A DNA stretch of 64,000 nt. It comes from Sisyra terminalis. Lineage: Eukaryota > Arthropoda > Insecta > Neuroptera > Sisyridae. Both the position numbers and the translations under genes were made by a program. The DNA lies in the NCBI GenBank assembly GCA_958496175.1, contig OY292275.1, positions 59,783,701 through 59,847,700 of the forward strand. The letters are read 5' to 3'. Under the pieces are notes generated by a model. The model was not told the origin of the DNA and ran no database searches. It was given only the letters and a program-made list of their open reading frames with translations. This document shows positions 27,303 through 38,609 of the stretch, one piece after another. How positions within the stretch are numbered: the first letter of the stretch is position 1; each line of letters starts with the position of its first letter.

Positions 27303-28095
27303 GACTGGGTCAAAAAGTCGACTATTTTTTTTTTTTTTTGAAAAGTATATCGAAAATATTGTTCAAGGTGACAAAAAAAAAATATCGGGAAGGTTTGAGC
27401 CCTTAATATTAATATTAAGAGGTCTATCATCTTTAATTTCGATTTTTTATTTGTGCGTTAATTTTTGCGCCAATGCTGTCAAACTATCAAGGTAAAAAAT
27501 TCATCTGCCCATATATTTATAGAAAATTAAATTCCCTACAAAAAAAGTCTCTTTGAAAATTTTCGCCAGATACGCCGTTTCCAAATAATCAAGCTTTAAA
27601 CTTAGATATAATTTTTAGATTTATCTTCTTTATTTTGGAATTTCGTAACTAACGAACAAATAAATATATAGAAATGAACAATATAGATTCTTGAAGGGAA
27701 TTTAATGCTCTACAAAAAAGGTCTCTTAACGTTTTTACTTAAAATCACTTTTTCGAAAGTTATTCACAATCAAAGTTGAATGAAATATTAAATTATTGTT
27801 TTTTTTCGTTGTTGAACCAAATTTGAAAAAGTGATTTTATGTAAAAATGTTAAGAGACCTTTTTTGTAGAGCATTAAATTCCCTTTAAGAATCTATATTG
27901 TTCATTTATATATATTAATTGGTTCGGTAGTTATAAAATTCCAAAATAAAAAAGATAAATCTAAAAATTATATCAATGTTTAAAGCTTGATTATTCGGAA
28001 ACGGCGTGTCTGGCAAAAATTTTCAAAGAGACCTTTTTTGTAGGGAATTTAATTTTCTATAACTATATGTGCAAATGAATTTTTTTATCATGATA
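27303..28095. mobile_element. Hairpin element family B, copy 1 (right end truncated)
   Basis: Preceded by TA (27301-27302) and starting gactgggtcaaaaa. The left arm includes tatatcgaaaatattgtt, the AT palindrome ttaatattaatattaa and aaaattaaattccctacaaa. The right arm mirrors it from about 27790 (tttttgtagagcattaaatt, tttttgtagggaatttaatt) but stops before the terminus. Confidence 0.8.
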
Positions 28096-28442
28096 GTTCG
28101 GTATTTTAGATAAATTTACGTTTATAAAAGAATCTTATAAACGGCTTAAAGTTTGACGAAAATTTAAATTTATTTTTACTAAATATGCTTGGTACTTTTA
28201 AAAGTACATCAGGAATTATATTTTTCGTCGATGTTCTGTAGACTTACAATGAAATCTTTATATCCGAAAAGTTTAACAAAGAAATTAGACATTGAGGAAA
28301 CCATATTTTGACCACATTTCTTAAATTTGATATTATTTTAACTTGAAAATTCTGTTGGCTAATTGGTATATTGGTATTGTTCTTCTATGGGTTTTAGGTG
28401 TATTATGCAGTTCTCTTGTTGCACCTGGTCTACCAAAAGATA

Positions 28443-28672
28443 TGAACCGTTTATTTTGAAAGTGAGTTAAGTCCATTTTAAGAACAATCCCTGTTGTATT
28501 ATCATTTTTAACCATAGGAACTAAATAAGATACTAAGGAGGAGTAAAAAATTGGCGTTTTTGTTAAAATCAGTAATTTATGAAAACTTAGCAGTTAAATA
28601 ATTAACATACTTTGTCCTATTAACATACTGTCCTTGAAATGGACTTACACCACTTTCAAAATAAACGAGTCA
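28443..28672. mobile_element. TA-flanked MITE 'E', copy 1 (230 bp)
   Basis: The ends tgaaccgtttattttgaaag and ctttcaaaataaacgagtca are inverted repeats extended by the gagttaagtcc/ggacttacacc blocks, about 45 bp in all. TA flanks both ends. A second copy is 58794-59033, and a left-end fragment occurs near 33095-33120. Confidence 0.85.
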
Positions 28673-29855
28673 TATGAAGGGTTTGTTTCCAAAGTCTTCT
28701 TTTTTTTGACTAAGCAATTCTAAGATATACTGTGGGATTTAAGGGTTTTTTTCTGCAACTTTCGATAGCGAAAAACGTTATAATGTTAAGACCTAAGAAT
28801 TACAATGAAAATATTATAGTTTGAGAACCGCTGAATCATTAATTTCAAAGTAAATACCTCAAATTTCCTATTGTAATCCCCAACATTTCTGTTCCCAAAC
28901 CAACCCCTAATTCCAACTTATTTATTTGTATTTACCTGTCATTTATTCTCTAATTGGCTTTTAGCAATATTGAGATTATCTTTTCCATGCAATGAGCTTT
29001 TCCACGTACCAAAGCTTTGTAATAAAAGTGACATAAAACCCGCACAATTAAACATAAAAGTATATATTTATATATTTTGTATTGAAATAAATTTAATTAA
29101 CAGTTTAATAATAGAGTTGGTATATTATTACACAGTTAATGCTCTTCACATTCCATTTAATTAACAACCAAAGGGAAATTATTTAGTTTACAACAAACGG
29201 AATTTAATTTCCCCCATATCGAAATCTATTTGTATAACTTGTCTCGTTATTATCAAATCGATTCTTGGCGTTTTAGAATTATAATCGTTATCGGTGATTT
29301 GCTTAATGAGGAAATTCCAAAAATAAAACTTTTAATTTCTTACCTTTTTATTGGATAACTTGTTATCGCAACAATTAAACCGCAAAAGCAAAGACTGAGG
29401 TTTATTGAGTATCTTTTACCACAAGTTTAAAACTTTATTAATCTATATAAAAGCATACGCAATGTTGTCACGAATTTTCCTATTAAATCGTCTAGTTTGA
29501 TTATAGTTCGAAGTTGAGCGTATAGATTGCAGAGTATTTCATGTGGAGAAGTGGAAGGATTTTCCCTTTGAATTTTGTAGATTAAAGCGAAGGCATTAAT
29601 GATTTATTGTCGCAATTAATTTCCAACGTGAGAAAGCGACAGGACGAGTTTGAATAATGTGATGGGCCATTAGAAGGGTGCTGTTGATTCCCCATTCAAT
29701 AGATATGGGGGAAAGACGGGGAGATGTTTTCGTAATTTATGTTTCAAACATTTATCCGAAGGATATTTGTTTGGTAAGCGAATAAAGTTCTATAGTTGCT
29801 TTTATCTTTCAACTATTTTTTTCCAATAAATTTAATTAAATCAGGGTGTCCAATA
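28673..29855. other. Unique intronic sequence with a hAT-end relic
   Basis: Mostly unique. At about 28820-28835, gtttgagaaccgctg resembles the inner-to-outer end of hAT elements (GTTTGAGAACCACTG), but no partner end was found. The 29480-29740 stretch has a somewhat higher GC content without an open frame. Confidence 0.4.
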
Positions 29856-30285
29856 GACTGATTAAAAAAAAAATGATGATTTCTTTTTCTTGTTATATCG
29901 AAATTATTGTTGGGAATGACAAAAAAAATTCCTGTGAAAGTTTAAGCTCTTAATATTAAGAGGTGCCACATCGCAAATTTCGATTTTCCATTTAAATAAC
30001 AGGGGAACAATATTCTCTTGCACTTTGGAATTTTATAGTTCAATATTTCGAAATGACCAAGGTATATTCTTGTAGAAAATTGAACGATCTACAAAAAAGG
30101 TTTGTTACAAGTTTTTGATATATTTATGCCTTCAAAAGTTATTCGAGGTCAAAGTTGAACTAAAGAAAAATTTTAATATTTTTTTCAATTTTTTGACGCA
30201 ATCATCAATTTTTATGAGAAAATTTTATGGGACATTTTTTGTAGAGCACTTTTTTTTCTATAACTTATCTTTATAAAATTTATGT
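29856..30285. mobile_element. Hairpin element family A, left arm only
   Basis: Starts after TA at 29854 with gactgatt, then gttgggaatgacaaaaaaa, ttaatattaagaggtgcc, atcgcaaatttcgattttcc and so on to ttatctttataaaat, matching 30633-31080. The right arm is absent. Confidence 0.85.
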
Positions 30286-30289
30286 TGTT

Positions 30290-30530
30290 ATGGGTTTTTA
30301 TAAAATTTGATTTTGGACCATATTTTAAAATTTTTATGTTTATAAAGCAAGTCTGTCCAACATACATCCCGCGGTCCGCAAAAGATCCACATCCGGTTGA
30401 ATTTTACGCCATCTATCTATAATTATCGCTATTACAAAGCTATTGCTTTCCTATTGGACATTTCCTTTGGTCCACTTAGGAAATAAAAATCTTAAATCTT
30501 CCCCCTGGACACCCCTGATTAAAAAGGAGC
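30290..30530. repeat. Dispersed repeat 'D' (second copy 63610-63860)
   Basis: Shares gggtttttataaaatttgat, tttggacca, gttataaagca-like, ctattggacatttc and ggaaataaaaatcttaaatc blocks with 63610-63860 in the same orientation. No coding frame. Confidence 0.8.
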
Positions 30531-30632
30531 GATTTTAAGTGTTTTTAAATAATTCAACAAAGTTTTCAACTGCTTTTGCGTTAACAAATTTAAAAAAAAT
30601 GGATCAAAAAAGAACAATCAAGGTGTCCAATA

Positions 30633-31646
30633 GACTGATTCAAAAAGAAATGATGATTTTTTTTTTCTTAATTATATCGAAAATATTGTTGGGAATGACA
30701 AAAAAAATCCTCTGAAAGTTTAAGCTCTATATTAAGAGGTGCCACATCGCAAATTTCGATTTTCCATTTAAATAACATGGGAACAATATTCTCTTGCACT
30801 TTGGAATTTTATAGCCTAAGTTGGTGACATTATTTCGGAATGACCAAAGTATATTCTTGTAGAAAATTGAACGATCTACAAAAAAGGTCTCTAAGAAGAT
30901 TTTAGTATATTTATTCCTTCAAAAGTTATGCGAGGTCAAAGTTCAACGAAAGAGAAATTTTAATATTTTTTCAAGTTTTTGACGCAACCATCAATTTTAT
31001 GAGAAAATTTTATAGGACATTTTTTGTAGAGCATTATTTTCCTATAAATTATCTCTATAAAAATTTTTGATATTTTGCAAAGGTCCTAAGTTATTTAATT
31101 AAAATCAAAAAAAGAATTTTTATGTTAATAATATTAAAATATTAAAAATATCAGGGAATTTTCAGTTTAATGTAAACAACTTAGGACCTGTGAAAAATAT
31201 CAAAAACTTTTATGGAGATAAGTTATAGAAAAAAAAGTGCTCTACCAAAAATGTCCTATAAAATTTTCTTATAAAATTGATGGTTGCGTCAAAAAATTGA
31301 AAAAATATTAAAATTTCTCTTTAGTTCAACTTTGACCTCGAATAACTTTTGAAGAAATAAATATATCAAAAACTTGTACGGAGACCTTTTTTGTAGATCG
31401 TTCAATTTTCTACAAGAATATACCTTGGTCATTCCGAAATATTGTCACCAACGTGAGCTATAAAATTCCAAAGTGCAAGAGAATATTGTTCCCATGTTAT
31501 TTAAATGGAAAATCGAAATTTGCGATGCGGCACCTCTTAATATTAATATTAAGAGCTTAACTTTCACAGGATTTATTTTTATCATTTCCAACAATATTTT
31601 CGATATAATTAAGAAAAAAAAAATCATAATTTTTTTTGAATCAGTC
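30633..31646. mobile_element. Hairpin element family A, complete copy (1,014 bp)
   Basis: TA|gactgattcaaaaa at the left (TA 30631-30632) and ttgaatcagtc|TA at the right (31647-31648). Each arm is roughly 450 bp and nearly mirrors the other: gttgggaatgacaaaaaaa, the AT palindrome, atcgcaaatttcgattttcc, attctcttgcactttgg, gatctacaaaaaaggtctc, gacgcaaccatcaatttta. The spacer near 31100-31150 is short. There is no protein frame, so it would need a transposase in trans (inference). Confidence 0.88.
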
Positions 31647-31652
31647 TAAAGT

Positions 31653-31830
31653 GTCATATATTGTCCAAATGAAACAAAGATTCATCCCCTAAACAGGGAT
31701 GAGTTTAGGGTGGAAAATATAACATTTTTCCACTAAATCCATACAATACGTTTAACTTCATCTTTGAAATAATAAATTTGTATTTAATTTATTTTTTTTT
31801 TGGTTACAAATGCAATAAAATTGTTATAAG
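31653..31830. repeat. Inverted repeat, left member (partner 34965-35157)
   Basis: Reads gtgtcatatattgtccaaat, then caaagattcatcccct and ttagggtggaaaa. It is the reverse complement of 34965-35157 with small indels, and the pair brackets about 3.1 kb holding family A, MITE P and Helitron sequences. Confidence 0.75.
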
Positions 31831-33079
31831 TTCAGACACGTACAAGTTGCAACTGCATATGCATTATCTTAAATATATTCTTTTATTGCATAATATTTTG
31901 TGGTTTGCAGAAAATAACATTGAGATAAACCAAATATTTCCATTCATACATTATAATGGTACCACCATACTTGTTATTATGTAATTTTGTTAAAAAAAAT
32001 TTTTTTCAAAGGGAAAATATTTCAATGGACTACAATATACGAAGATGTAGAACCAACTATTTATTTTCCTCTTAAACAATGAAAAATAATACCCAGAAAA
32101 AGGATAGATTTATAATTGAAAAATTCAATTTTCCTCGACAAAATTTTCATTTCAATTCCACAATGAAAATATTATTTTATTCCCGATTTCATCTCATTTA
32201 TCCTCTGGCTAGACCAAGGATAATATAAACTTCAAACTATATAATTATACGTTAATCGTTACCAATGGTTTTCTCGTTTTCCAACCCGTAAACCACCCCT
32301 TTAAACTTTCCTCCCATATAGAAGGTAAACCCCAGAAAATTTTCTCTCCTTATATACCTACACAAATACAAAAGTTTTGGTCTAGAAGAATGGAAAATAA
32401 AGACACAAAAAGTTCGCATAATAAAATATTTAAACAAAAAAAACGCATAAGTATGCAAGACACGTGTGTTACGTAGCCGTTTTTGTCCTAGCCACCGTTT
32501 TTAATATTGAATAAAATATTTATAAGCGACACTTGGAGAATAATATTCTTTATACCTCTCAAGACATTTGAAAAAAATAATTTTTCCAAAGGTCAAGGAT
32601 AAGCATTGTTAAGTTTGAGAACCACTGTTAACCACTTGCAAATTAATCCTAGTTTAAAACTAATATTCTTGAGAATCGATTCGCTCAATTTAATCCTTGG
32701 AAATTTACGATTTGTTCCCTCCCCATTTGACAAATTATCTGCCAGCACTTGATCCACTTTAAGTGCTTATTAATATCCATATTTTGTTGCCGCCTCGTTT
32801 CTGGCAATTAAACGTTGGGATAATGTGCCAAAAAAAAATTTTTTTTTTCAAATTGTTCTCTCTTCATTTATGAAACAACTTCATAACACAATCATTGGAA
32901 AATTTAATTATCACAGCACTTGAAAAGTCTTTGAACCGTTTCGGTGCATCGGTGCAAATGTAATTAAGAGTTGCATCACAGCACTGTAAATATTTTTCAG
33001 AGGCCACAATAATTTGCAGCACTAAATTAGACAACGCTATATTGGTATTCTAACATCAAATTTGTTCATACCAGAGTGC
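31831..33079. other. Unique intronic sequence with one hAT-like end
   Basis: No gene recognised. gtttgagaaccactg at about 32613-32627 equals the common hAT terminus; no matching left end was found nearby. Confidence 0.4.
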
Positions 33080-33129
33080 CACAATTCAATAACTGAACTG
33101 TTTATTTTGAAAGTGAGTTAAGCTTTTTT

Positions 33130-33532
33130 TTTATTTTAATTAAATAAATTAGGACCTGTAAAAAATAACCAAAACTTTTATAGAGATAAGTCATAGAAAA
33201 AAAAGTGTTCTACAAAAAATGTCCTATAAAATTGTCTCATAAAATTGATGGTTGCGTCAAAAAATTGAAAAAATAGTAAAATTTCTCTTTAGTTCAACTT
33301 TAACCTCGAATAACTTTTGAAGGAATAAATATATCAAAAACCTGTACGGAGACCTTTTTTGTAAATCGTTCAATTTTCTACAAGAATATACCTTGATCAT
33401 TCCGAAATATTGTCACCAACGTGAGCTATAAAATTCCAAAGTGCAAGAGAATATTGTTCCCATGTTATTTAAATGGAAAATCGAAATTTACGATGCGGCA
33501 CCTCTTAATATTAATATTAAGAGTAATCAATA
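33130..33532. mobile_element. Hairpin element family A, right-arm copy (split)
   Basis: Equals the right arm of 30633-31646 from ttaggacctgt through ggttgcgtcaaaaaattg and gtcaccaacgtgagctataa to the AT palindrome ttaatattaatattaagag. There it is interrupted by MITE P; the arm resumes at 34813-34920 with aatattaagagcttaaac and ends gaatcagtctaa. Confidence 0.85.
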
Positions 33533-33563
33533 TAAGATTTTTTCGCTGACTTTGAACAGTGAT

Positions 33564-34812
33564 ACTGTGTATACAATATATAGGATATATTGCGGTCCAA
33601 TTTATGAAGTATAATTTTATATAATCTATACTAATATATAAAATTCTTACGTCTGTTTGTACATTTCGATTTTGAACCCAATTTTAGGGTAAATATTTGT
33701 TTCAAGAGGCCCTTATTCCAAATTTAACATTCTTAAAATTTTTGTCTGTCTGTGTGTCACGCTTTAACTAATGAACGGAACAACCGAATTTAATGCAATT
33801 TGATATTAAGATACAACACAATTTCCCACATACTATAGGCTACTTATCATTCCAAAAAAATAATAAGGGAAGGTATTCCCTAGGGATGAAAACAGAAATT
33901 TTTACTTTAGATAGGTGAGTTATATATCATTGGAAAGGTAATTAAAAGTTAGAAAATAATCTGTAAAAATAGTTTTAGTTGAACTGATAAAAAGCACAGT
34001 AAATTCAATTTAAAGTTTAAAAAAATGCCTCTTTGAAATATAAACCTTTATATATATGACACATAGTTGATGTTAATAGAGATTCCTACTAATATTCAAA
34101 ACTAGACCCTTAACTTCTGTTAAATTAACGCGAGTTTTTTTGATAAGTTTTGACTTTTTTAACTTATAATTAAGACCGAATTGATTTATGAATAGATGTT
34201 GATTGATTTACGGATTATTTGGTCCACGGTAGGTAAACTTATCGTACCTATACGCAATAGACATACTCTTTTTAGATATTTATAAATATGTTTTGAAAAT
34301 TAATAAATTAAATTCGAAAAAATAGTGTTTTTAGGTATGATTATGTTTTTCGTAACAGAAATAAGAAAAATAAAAATTTCCATATACTACCACTACAAGG
34401 AGCAAATCTAAAAAGAAAACAATCAACACCAACGTTAGGCAGACGAAGTCGCGGGGATCAGCTAGTAATATATAAAAATCATACCATAAATATAAATTTG
34501 AACAGAAGTTCAAAACAAAAATATTTGTGACGTATTGCTCAGTTACGTATTCCGATTGCCAAGCAATCTTCCTCAGTGGACATCAAGTATTTGGGATCAC
34601 TCCGTAACTGCTTTGTGATGATTCACAATTACTTGATGACCACTGGAGGATTGCTTGGCAATCGAAATACGTATCTGAGCAATACGTCACAAATATTTTT
34701 GTTTTGAAATTCTGTTCAAATTTATGTTTATGGTATGATTTTTATATATTGTTATAGTAAATTATACTACATAAATTGGACCTCAATATATCCTATATAT
34801 TGTATACACAGT
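33564..34812. mobile_element. Palindromic MITE 'P' (about 408 bp) carrying a Helitron
   Basis: The termini actgtgtatacaatata and tatattgtatacacagt mirror each other for about 170 bp once the Helitron (33625-34465) is subtracted. The inner arm contains gattgccaagcaatcttcct and, mirrored, ggattgcttggcaatc. It is inserted in the AT palindrome of a family A arm: aatattaagag is found on both sides. Confidence 0.85.
33625..34465 (+). mobile_element. Non-autonomous Helitron (841 bp)
   Basis: Helitrons move by rolling-circle replication, start with TC, end with CTRR and insert between A and T without target duplication. This one starts TC-TATACTAATATATAAAA, followed by cgtctgtttgt, ends cgcggggatcagCTAG, and lies between A (33624) and T (34466). 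Removing it restores the unbroken MITE P sequence seen at 5697-5725. These ends agree with common insect Helitron families (general knowledge). No Rep/helicase frame. Confidence 0.88.
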
Positions 34813-34964
34813 AATATTAAGAGCTTAAACTTTCACATGATTTTTTTTGTCATTCCCAACAATATTTTCGATATAATTAAGGAAAAAAAATTATCATTTT
34901 TTTTTTTGAATCAGTCTAATGACACATACCCCTTATCCTTTTTTTTCGCCATATTCTGAACTTA

Positions 34965-35157
34965 CGAGTTTATTGCATTTGTTACCAAAAAAAAATCTAA
35001 ATTAAATATAAATTCATTAGTTCAAAGATGAAGTTAAACGTATTGTATGGATTTAGAGGAAAAATGTTATATTGTGTTGACACTTTTCCACCCTAAACTC
35101 ATCCCTGGATAGGGGATGAATCTTTGTTTCATGTGGACAATATGTGACACATTATCC
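34965..35157. repeat. Inverted repeat, right member (partner 31653-31830)
   Basis: Reads tttattgcatttgttacc, tttccaccctaaactcatcc, ggggatgaatctttgtttc and gacaatatgtgacac, the reverse complement of 31653-31830. Confidence 0.75.
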
Positions 35158-35684
35158 CCGTTACCCTTTATTCTCGTAATATCTATTCGATCAATGAAGT
35201 AAGGCAATCATTTTTATCGAAAACTTACAATTTTTTTCCTATCGATTAGAGCACAAAATAACTAATGAAATTCAATAAATTTAAATCGAAAAATTGTCGA
35301 ATTTAATTTATGAAGTCGCGTCGGGGAAAGTTATAAAATTCACTATGTTATAAATGGATTAAGTACCAAAGAAAACCGACGTATGCTGATGGTTAAGTGT
35401 CCAATAATTTTCTTCAATAAAAGTCGGCCGTTATTCAAATGTGCCGCCATAAAATTTCAATGTAGAAAGCGGGTGGTAATCCTTGGTTGACATTGTTGAT
35501 GGAAACATGAGCTATTTTTTTTTTTTTTTTGGGGGGAAAAACCGAATGATTTACGAGCTTTTCTTCTAGTGACATATTATGGCTATATGTGTGTTGTTTG
35601 GAGTAAACGGACATAAAATTCATAGACATAATAAAAATAAATGATCCACTGTATATATATGGAGATTTATAAGTGGATGTCTAC
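35158..35684. other. Intronic sequence, nothing recognised
   Basis: AT-rich; includes a T16/G run near 35517-35537. No other feature seen. Confidence 0.5.
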
Positions 35685-37090
35685 GTTTGCCAGACATATA
35701 GTGCAATTGTTGTGAAATTTCAGTTCTATTGTTGATGGTTGATTAGCAAAAAGCTTGGTGGCATTTAGCCAAACATTAAAACAAATATAGCAATTGAAAA
35801 TTTTAAAAAAATCGATTGAATATTTAGTTTAGAAGTAAAATCCTTCAACGTAGGAAAATCGGTTTATGGTGAAAAGTTCTATGGCATAAAAACCCCTTTT
35901 ATTATGTATTAATAAGTATAGATGGCGTGCTAATATGGCCTGGCTTAACTTGAAAATATTTAGTAATTTAGGGGTAATTTTAGTACAAAATTCCCCTAGA
36001 AAAAAAAACCGATTAACATGATAACATTGAATGACTAAGTTTGTCAGACAAATAGTGTAATTGTTGTAAAATTTCAGTTCTATTGTTAATGGTTGATTAG
36101 CAAAAAGCTTGGTGGCATTTAGTCAAACATTAAAACAAATATAGCAAATGAAAATTTAAAAAAAATCGATTGAATATTTAGTTTAGAAGTAAAATCCTTC
36201 GACATAGAAAAATCGGTTTATAGTAAAAAGTTCTTTGGCATAAAAATCCCTTTTATTATGTATTAATGAGTATAGATGGCGTGCTAATATGGCTTGGCTT
36301 AACTTAAAAATATTTAGTGATTAAGTGATACTGTTAGTACAAAATTCCCCTAGAAAAAAAAAAACGATTAACATGAAAACATTTAATGTGTACGTTTGCA
36401 AAACAAATAGTGCAATTGTTGTGCAATTTCAGCTCCATTGTTGACGGCTGATTAGCAAAAAGCTTGGTGGCATTTAGCCAAACATTAAAACAAATATAGC
36501 AAATGAAAATTTTAAAAAAATTGATTGAATATTTAGTTTAGAAGTAATATCCTTCAACGTAGGAAAATCGGTTTATGGTGAAAAGTTCTATGGAATAAAA
36601 ACCCCCTTTATTATGTTTTAATGAGTATAGATGGCGTGCTAATATGGCTTGGCTTAACTTAAAAATATTTAGTGATTAAGTGATACTTTTAGTACAAAAT
36701 TTCCCTAGAAAAAAAAACAATTATCATGAAAACATTTATTCTCTACGTTTGCCAGACAAACAGTGCAATTGTTGTGAAATTTCAGTGCTATTGTTGACGT
36801 TTGATTTACAAAAAGCTTGGTGGTATTTAGCCAAACATTAAAACAAATATAGCCAATTGAAAATTTAAAAAAAATCGATTAATTATTTAGTTTAGAAGTA
36901 AAATCCATTAATCAGTTTATAGTAAAAAGCTCTATGGCATAACCCGTTTTATTATGTATTAATGAGTATAGATGGCGTGCTAATATGGCTTGGCCTAACT
37001 TGAAAATATTTAGTGATTAAATGATACTTTTGGTATAAAATTCCCCTAGAAAAAAAAATGATTAACGTGAAAATATTTACATTTTCCAGT
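35685..37090. repeat. Tandem array, 354-bp unit, 4 copies
   Basis: Copies start at about 35685, 36039, 36394 and 36747 (spacings 354, 355, 353; the last is a little short). Shared blocks: tttcagttctattgttga, gcaaaaagcttggtggcatt, tatagatggcgtgctaatat and aaaattcccctagaaaaaaa. The arrangement is satellite-like, with no long open frame. Confidence 0.92.
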
Positions 37091-37161
37091 TTTAGTGATG
37101 CCATTTTTTTCCCATTTTCTTTCTCATGCTAATTTAATTAGTGAATGTAGATACCTACATA

Positions 37162-37381
37162 CAGTGTCGGACAAAACTAAAGCACGGGCCTTACCGTGTT
37201 TGAATTTAGCTGAACAAAATTTTCAAACACGTTTGGATTTAATTTTCTTTTATAAATAGTGAAAGACTATACACTTGGTGTTACAAAACAATAGAAAATT
37301 ATTATTTTTTTCCATTTTAAACAAAAATATTCATAAAAAAGTTTTAAATTGTTTTAAAGTTCCGCGACAAAACTAAAGCAC
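37162..37381. repeat. Left IR/DR of the Tc1-like element
   Basis: The outer site begins at 37162; the inner direct copy, sharing gacaaaactaaagcac, ends at 37381. Both are likely transposase-binding sites by analogy with IR/DR Tc1 elements. Confidence 0.8.
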
Positions 37382-37415
37382 ATATAAGATTATTAACATT
37401 AAATAGCATTTTTTT

Positions 37416-38423
37416 TTAATATTTGGTGGCATATCCATTATTTTTCAGGACTGCGGCACATCTGCGCGGCATTGACTCTATTAAATTGTTTAAAACCTCC
37501 CCAGGAATGCTCTTCCATGCACTTTCTGTTTGATGGAAAAGAGAATCCTTATTTTTACAATATTCGCGCTGAATTTTTCGATCTACAATCTCCCATAGAT
37601 TTTCAATGGGATTGAGATCAGGTGATTGGGCGGGCCACTTTAAAACAGTGATTTTATTAGCAGCAAACCACTCTTTGACACACTTAGCTGTATGCTTAGG
37701 ATCGTTGTCATGTTGAAAGGTCCACTTTAACGGCATCTCATCCTCGGCATATGGCAACATAACATTCTGGAGAATATCTTTGTACATGAAGCGGTCCATT
37801 ATTCCGTTAATTTTATGAATTGGACCGATTCCATTGCCGGAAAAACATCCCCAGACCATTACGTTGCCTCCTCCATGCTTTACAGTGCCTTTCAAATAAC
37901 GTGGATTTAAGCGTTGTCCTTTTGGTCTTCGCACTAGTGCCAATCCGTCAGAACCCTTCATGTTGAACTTTGATTCGTCAGAAAAAAGCACGGTTCTCCA
38001 TTTGGCAACAGTCCAGTTGATATGCGCCCTTGCAAATTCGAGTCTTGCTCGTCGATTTTTTTGCGAAATAAACGGCTTTTTCACGCTTCTGTATGTCGTT
38101 AAACCCCCCTCCACAGTTCGTCGTTGAATGGACCTACATGAAATATTTAAATCTAATTCACTTCTTATAGACCTAGCTGATACAAAAGGATCTTTTTTTA
38201 CAAGACGAATGATTGCTTGGTCCTCGCGTTTGGTGGTTTTGCGCGGTCTACCACCCTTATGAATTGTATGTAGTGAGCCAAAAGATCGAAAACGACTTAT
38301 AATTCGGGAAATGACGCTATGGTTAATATTGAATTTTTTTGCAATACTTGATACCGATTCACCTTTATTAAATTCACTAATAATATTTTCTTTATACTGT
38401 ACAGAATACTTATTTCTCGCCAT
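37416..38423 (-). CDS. Tc1-family DD34E transposase, intact (335 aa)
   Basis: It catalyses cut-and-paste transposition into TA sites. The N-terminal half (about 1-125) is a bipartite helix-turn-helix DNA-binding region (SSIAKKFNINHSVISRIISR), joined by a GGRPRK basic hook at 57-62. The catalytic domain shows D149 (LFSDESKFN), D239 (QHDNDPKHT) and E274 (LNPIENLW), with 34 residues between D239 and E274: DD34E. The length equals full Tc1 transposases, there is no stop or frameshift, and all catalytic residues are present. The start ATG is followed by ARNKYSVQYKENIISEF. It lies centrally between complete inverted repeats, so the element could be autonomous (inference). Confidence 0.97.
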   Translation of the reverse strand: MARNKYSVQYKENIISEFNKGESVSSIAKKFNINHSVISRIISRFRSFGSLHTIHKGGRPRKTTKREDQAIIRLVKKDPFVSARSIRSELDLNISCRSIQRRTVEGGLTTYRSVKKPFISQKNRRARLEFARAHINWTVAKWRTVLFSDESKFNMKGSDGLALVRRPKGQRLNPRYLKGTVKHGGGNVMVWGCFSGNGIGPIHKINGIMDRFMYKDILQNVMLPYAEDEMPLKWTFQHDNDPKHTAKCVKEWFAANKITVLKWPAQSPDLNPIENLWEIVDRKIQREYCKNKDSLFHQTESAWKSIPGEVLNNLIESMPRRCAAVLKNNGYATKY

Positions 38424-38609
38424 TTTAATAAATTTAAGTTTTCAGATAGAAACGGAGACCGTAAATGAGCAATAATAATCAAAAGTCGTTTAAAAATAAA
38501 TTTAAACACTCTCACTGTGTTCAGAAAATAACGTTCTTTTGATTTAACGGATCTTATTATTATTAAATTTTAAAAACTAAATGAAATGATAACCGATAAC
38601 TAATGGTAT

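Noticed and set aside
28333..28515. 60-codon minus-strand frame
   Set aside because: It runs into the terminus of MITE E and has no coding features.
35685..37090. CRISPR-like array
   Set aside because: The units are 354-bp satellite-like repeats in an insect intron; there are no short repeats with unique spacers.
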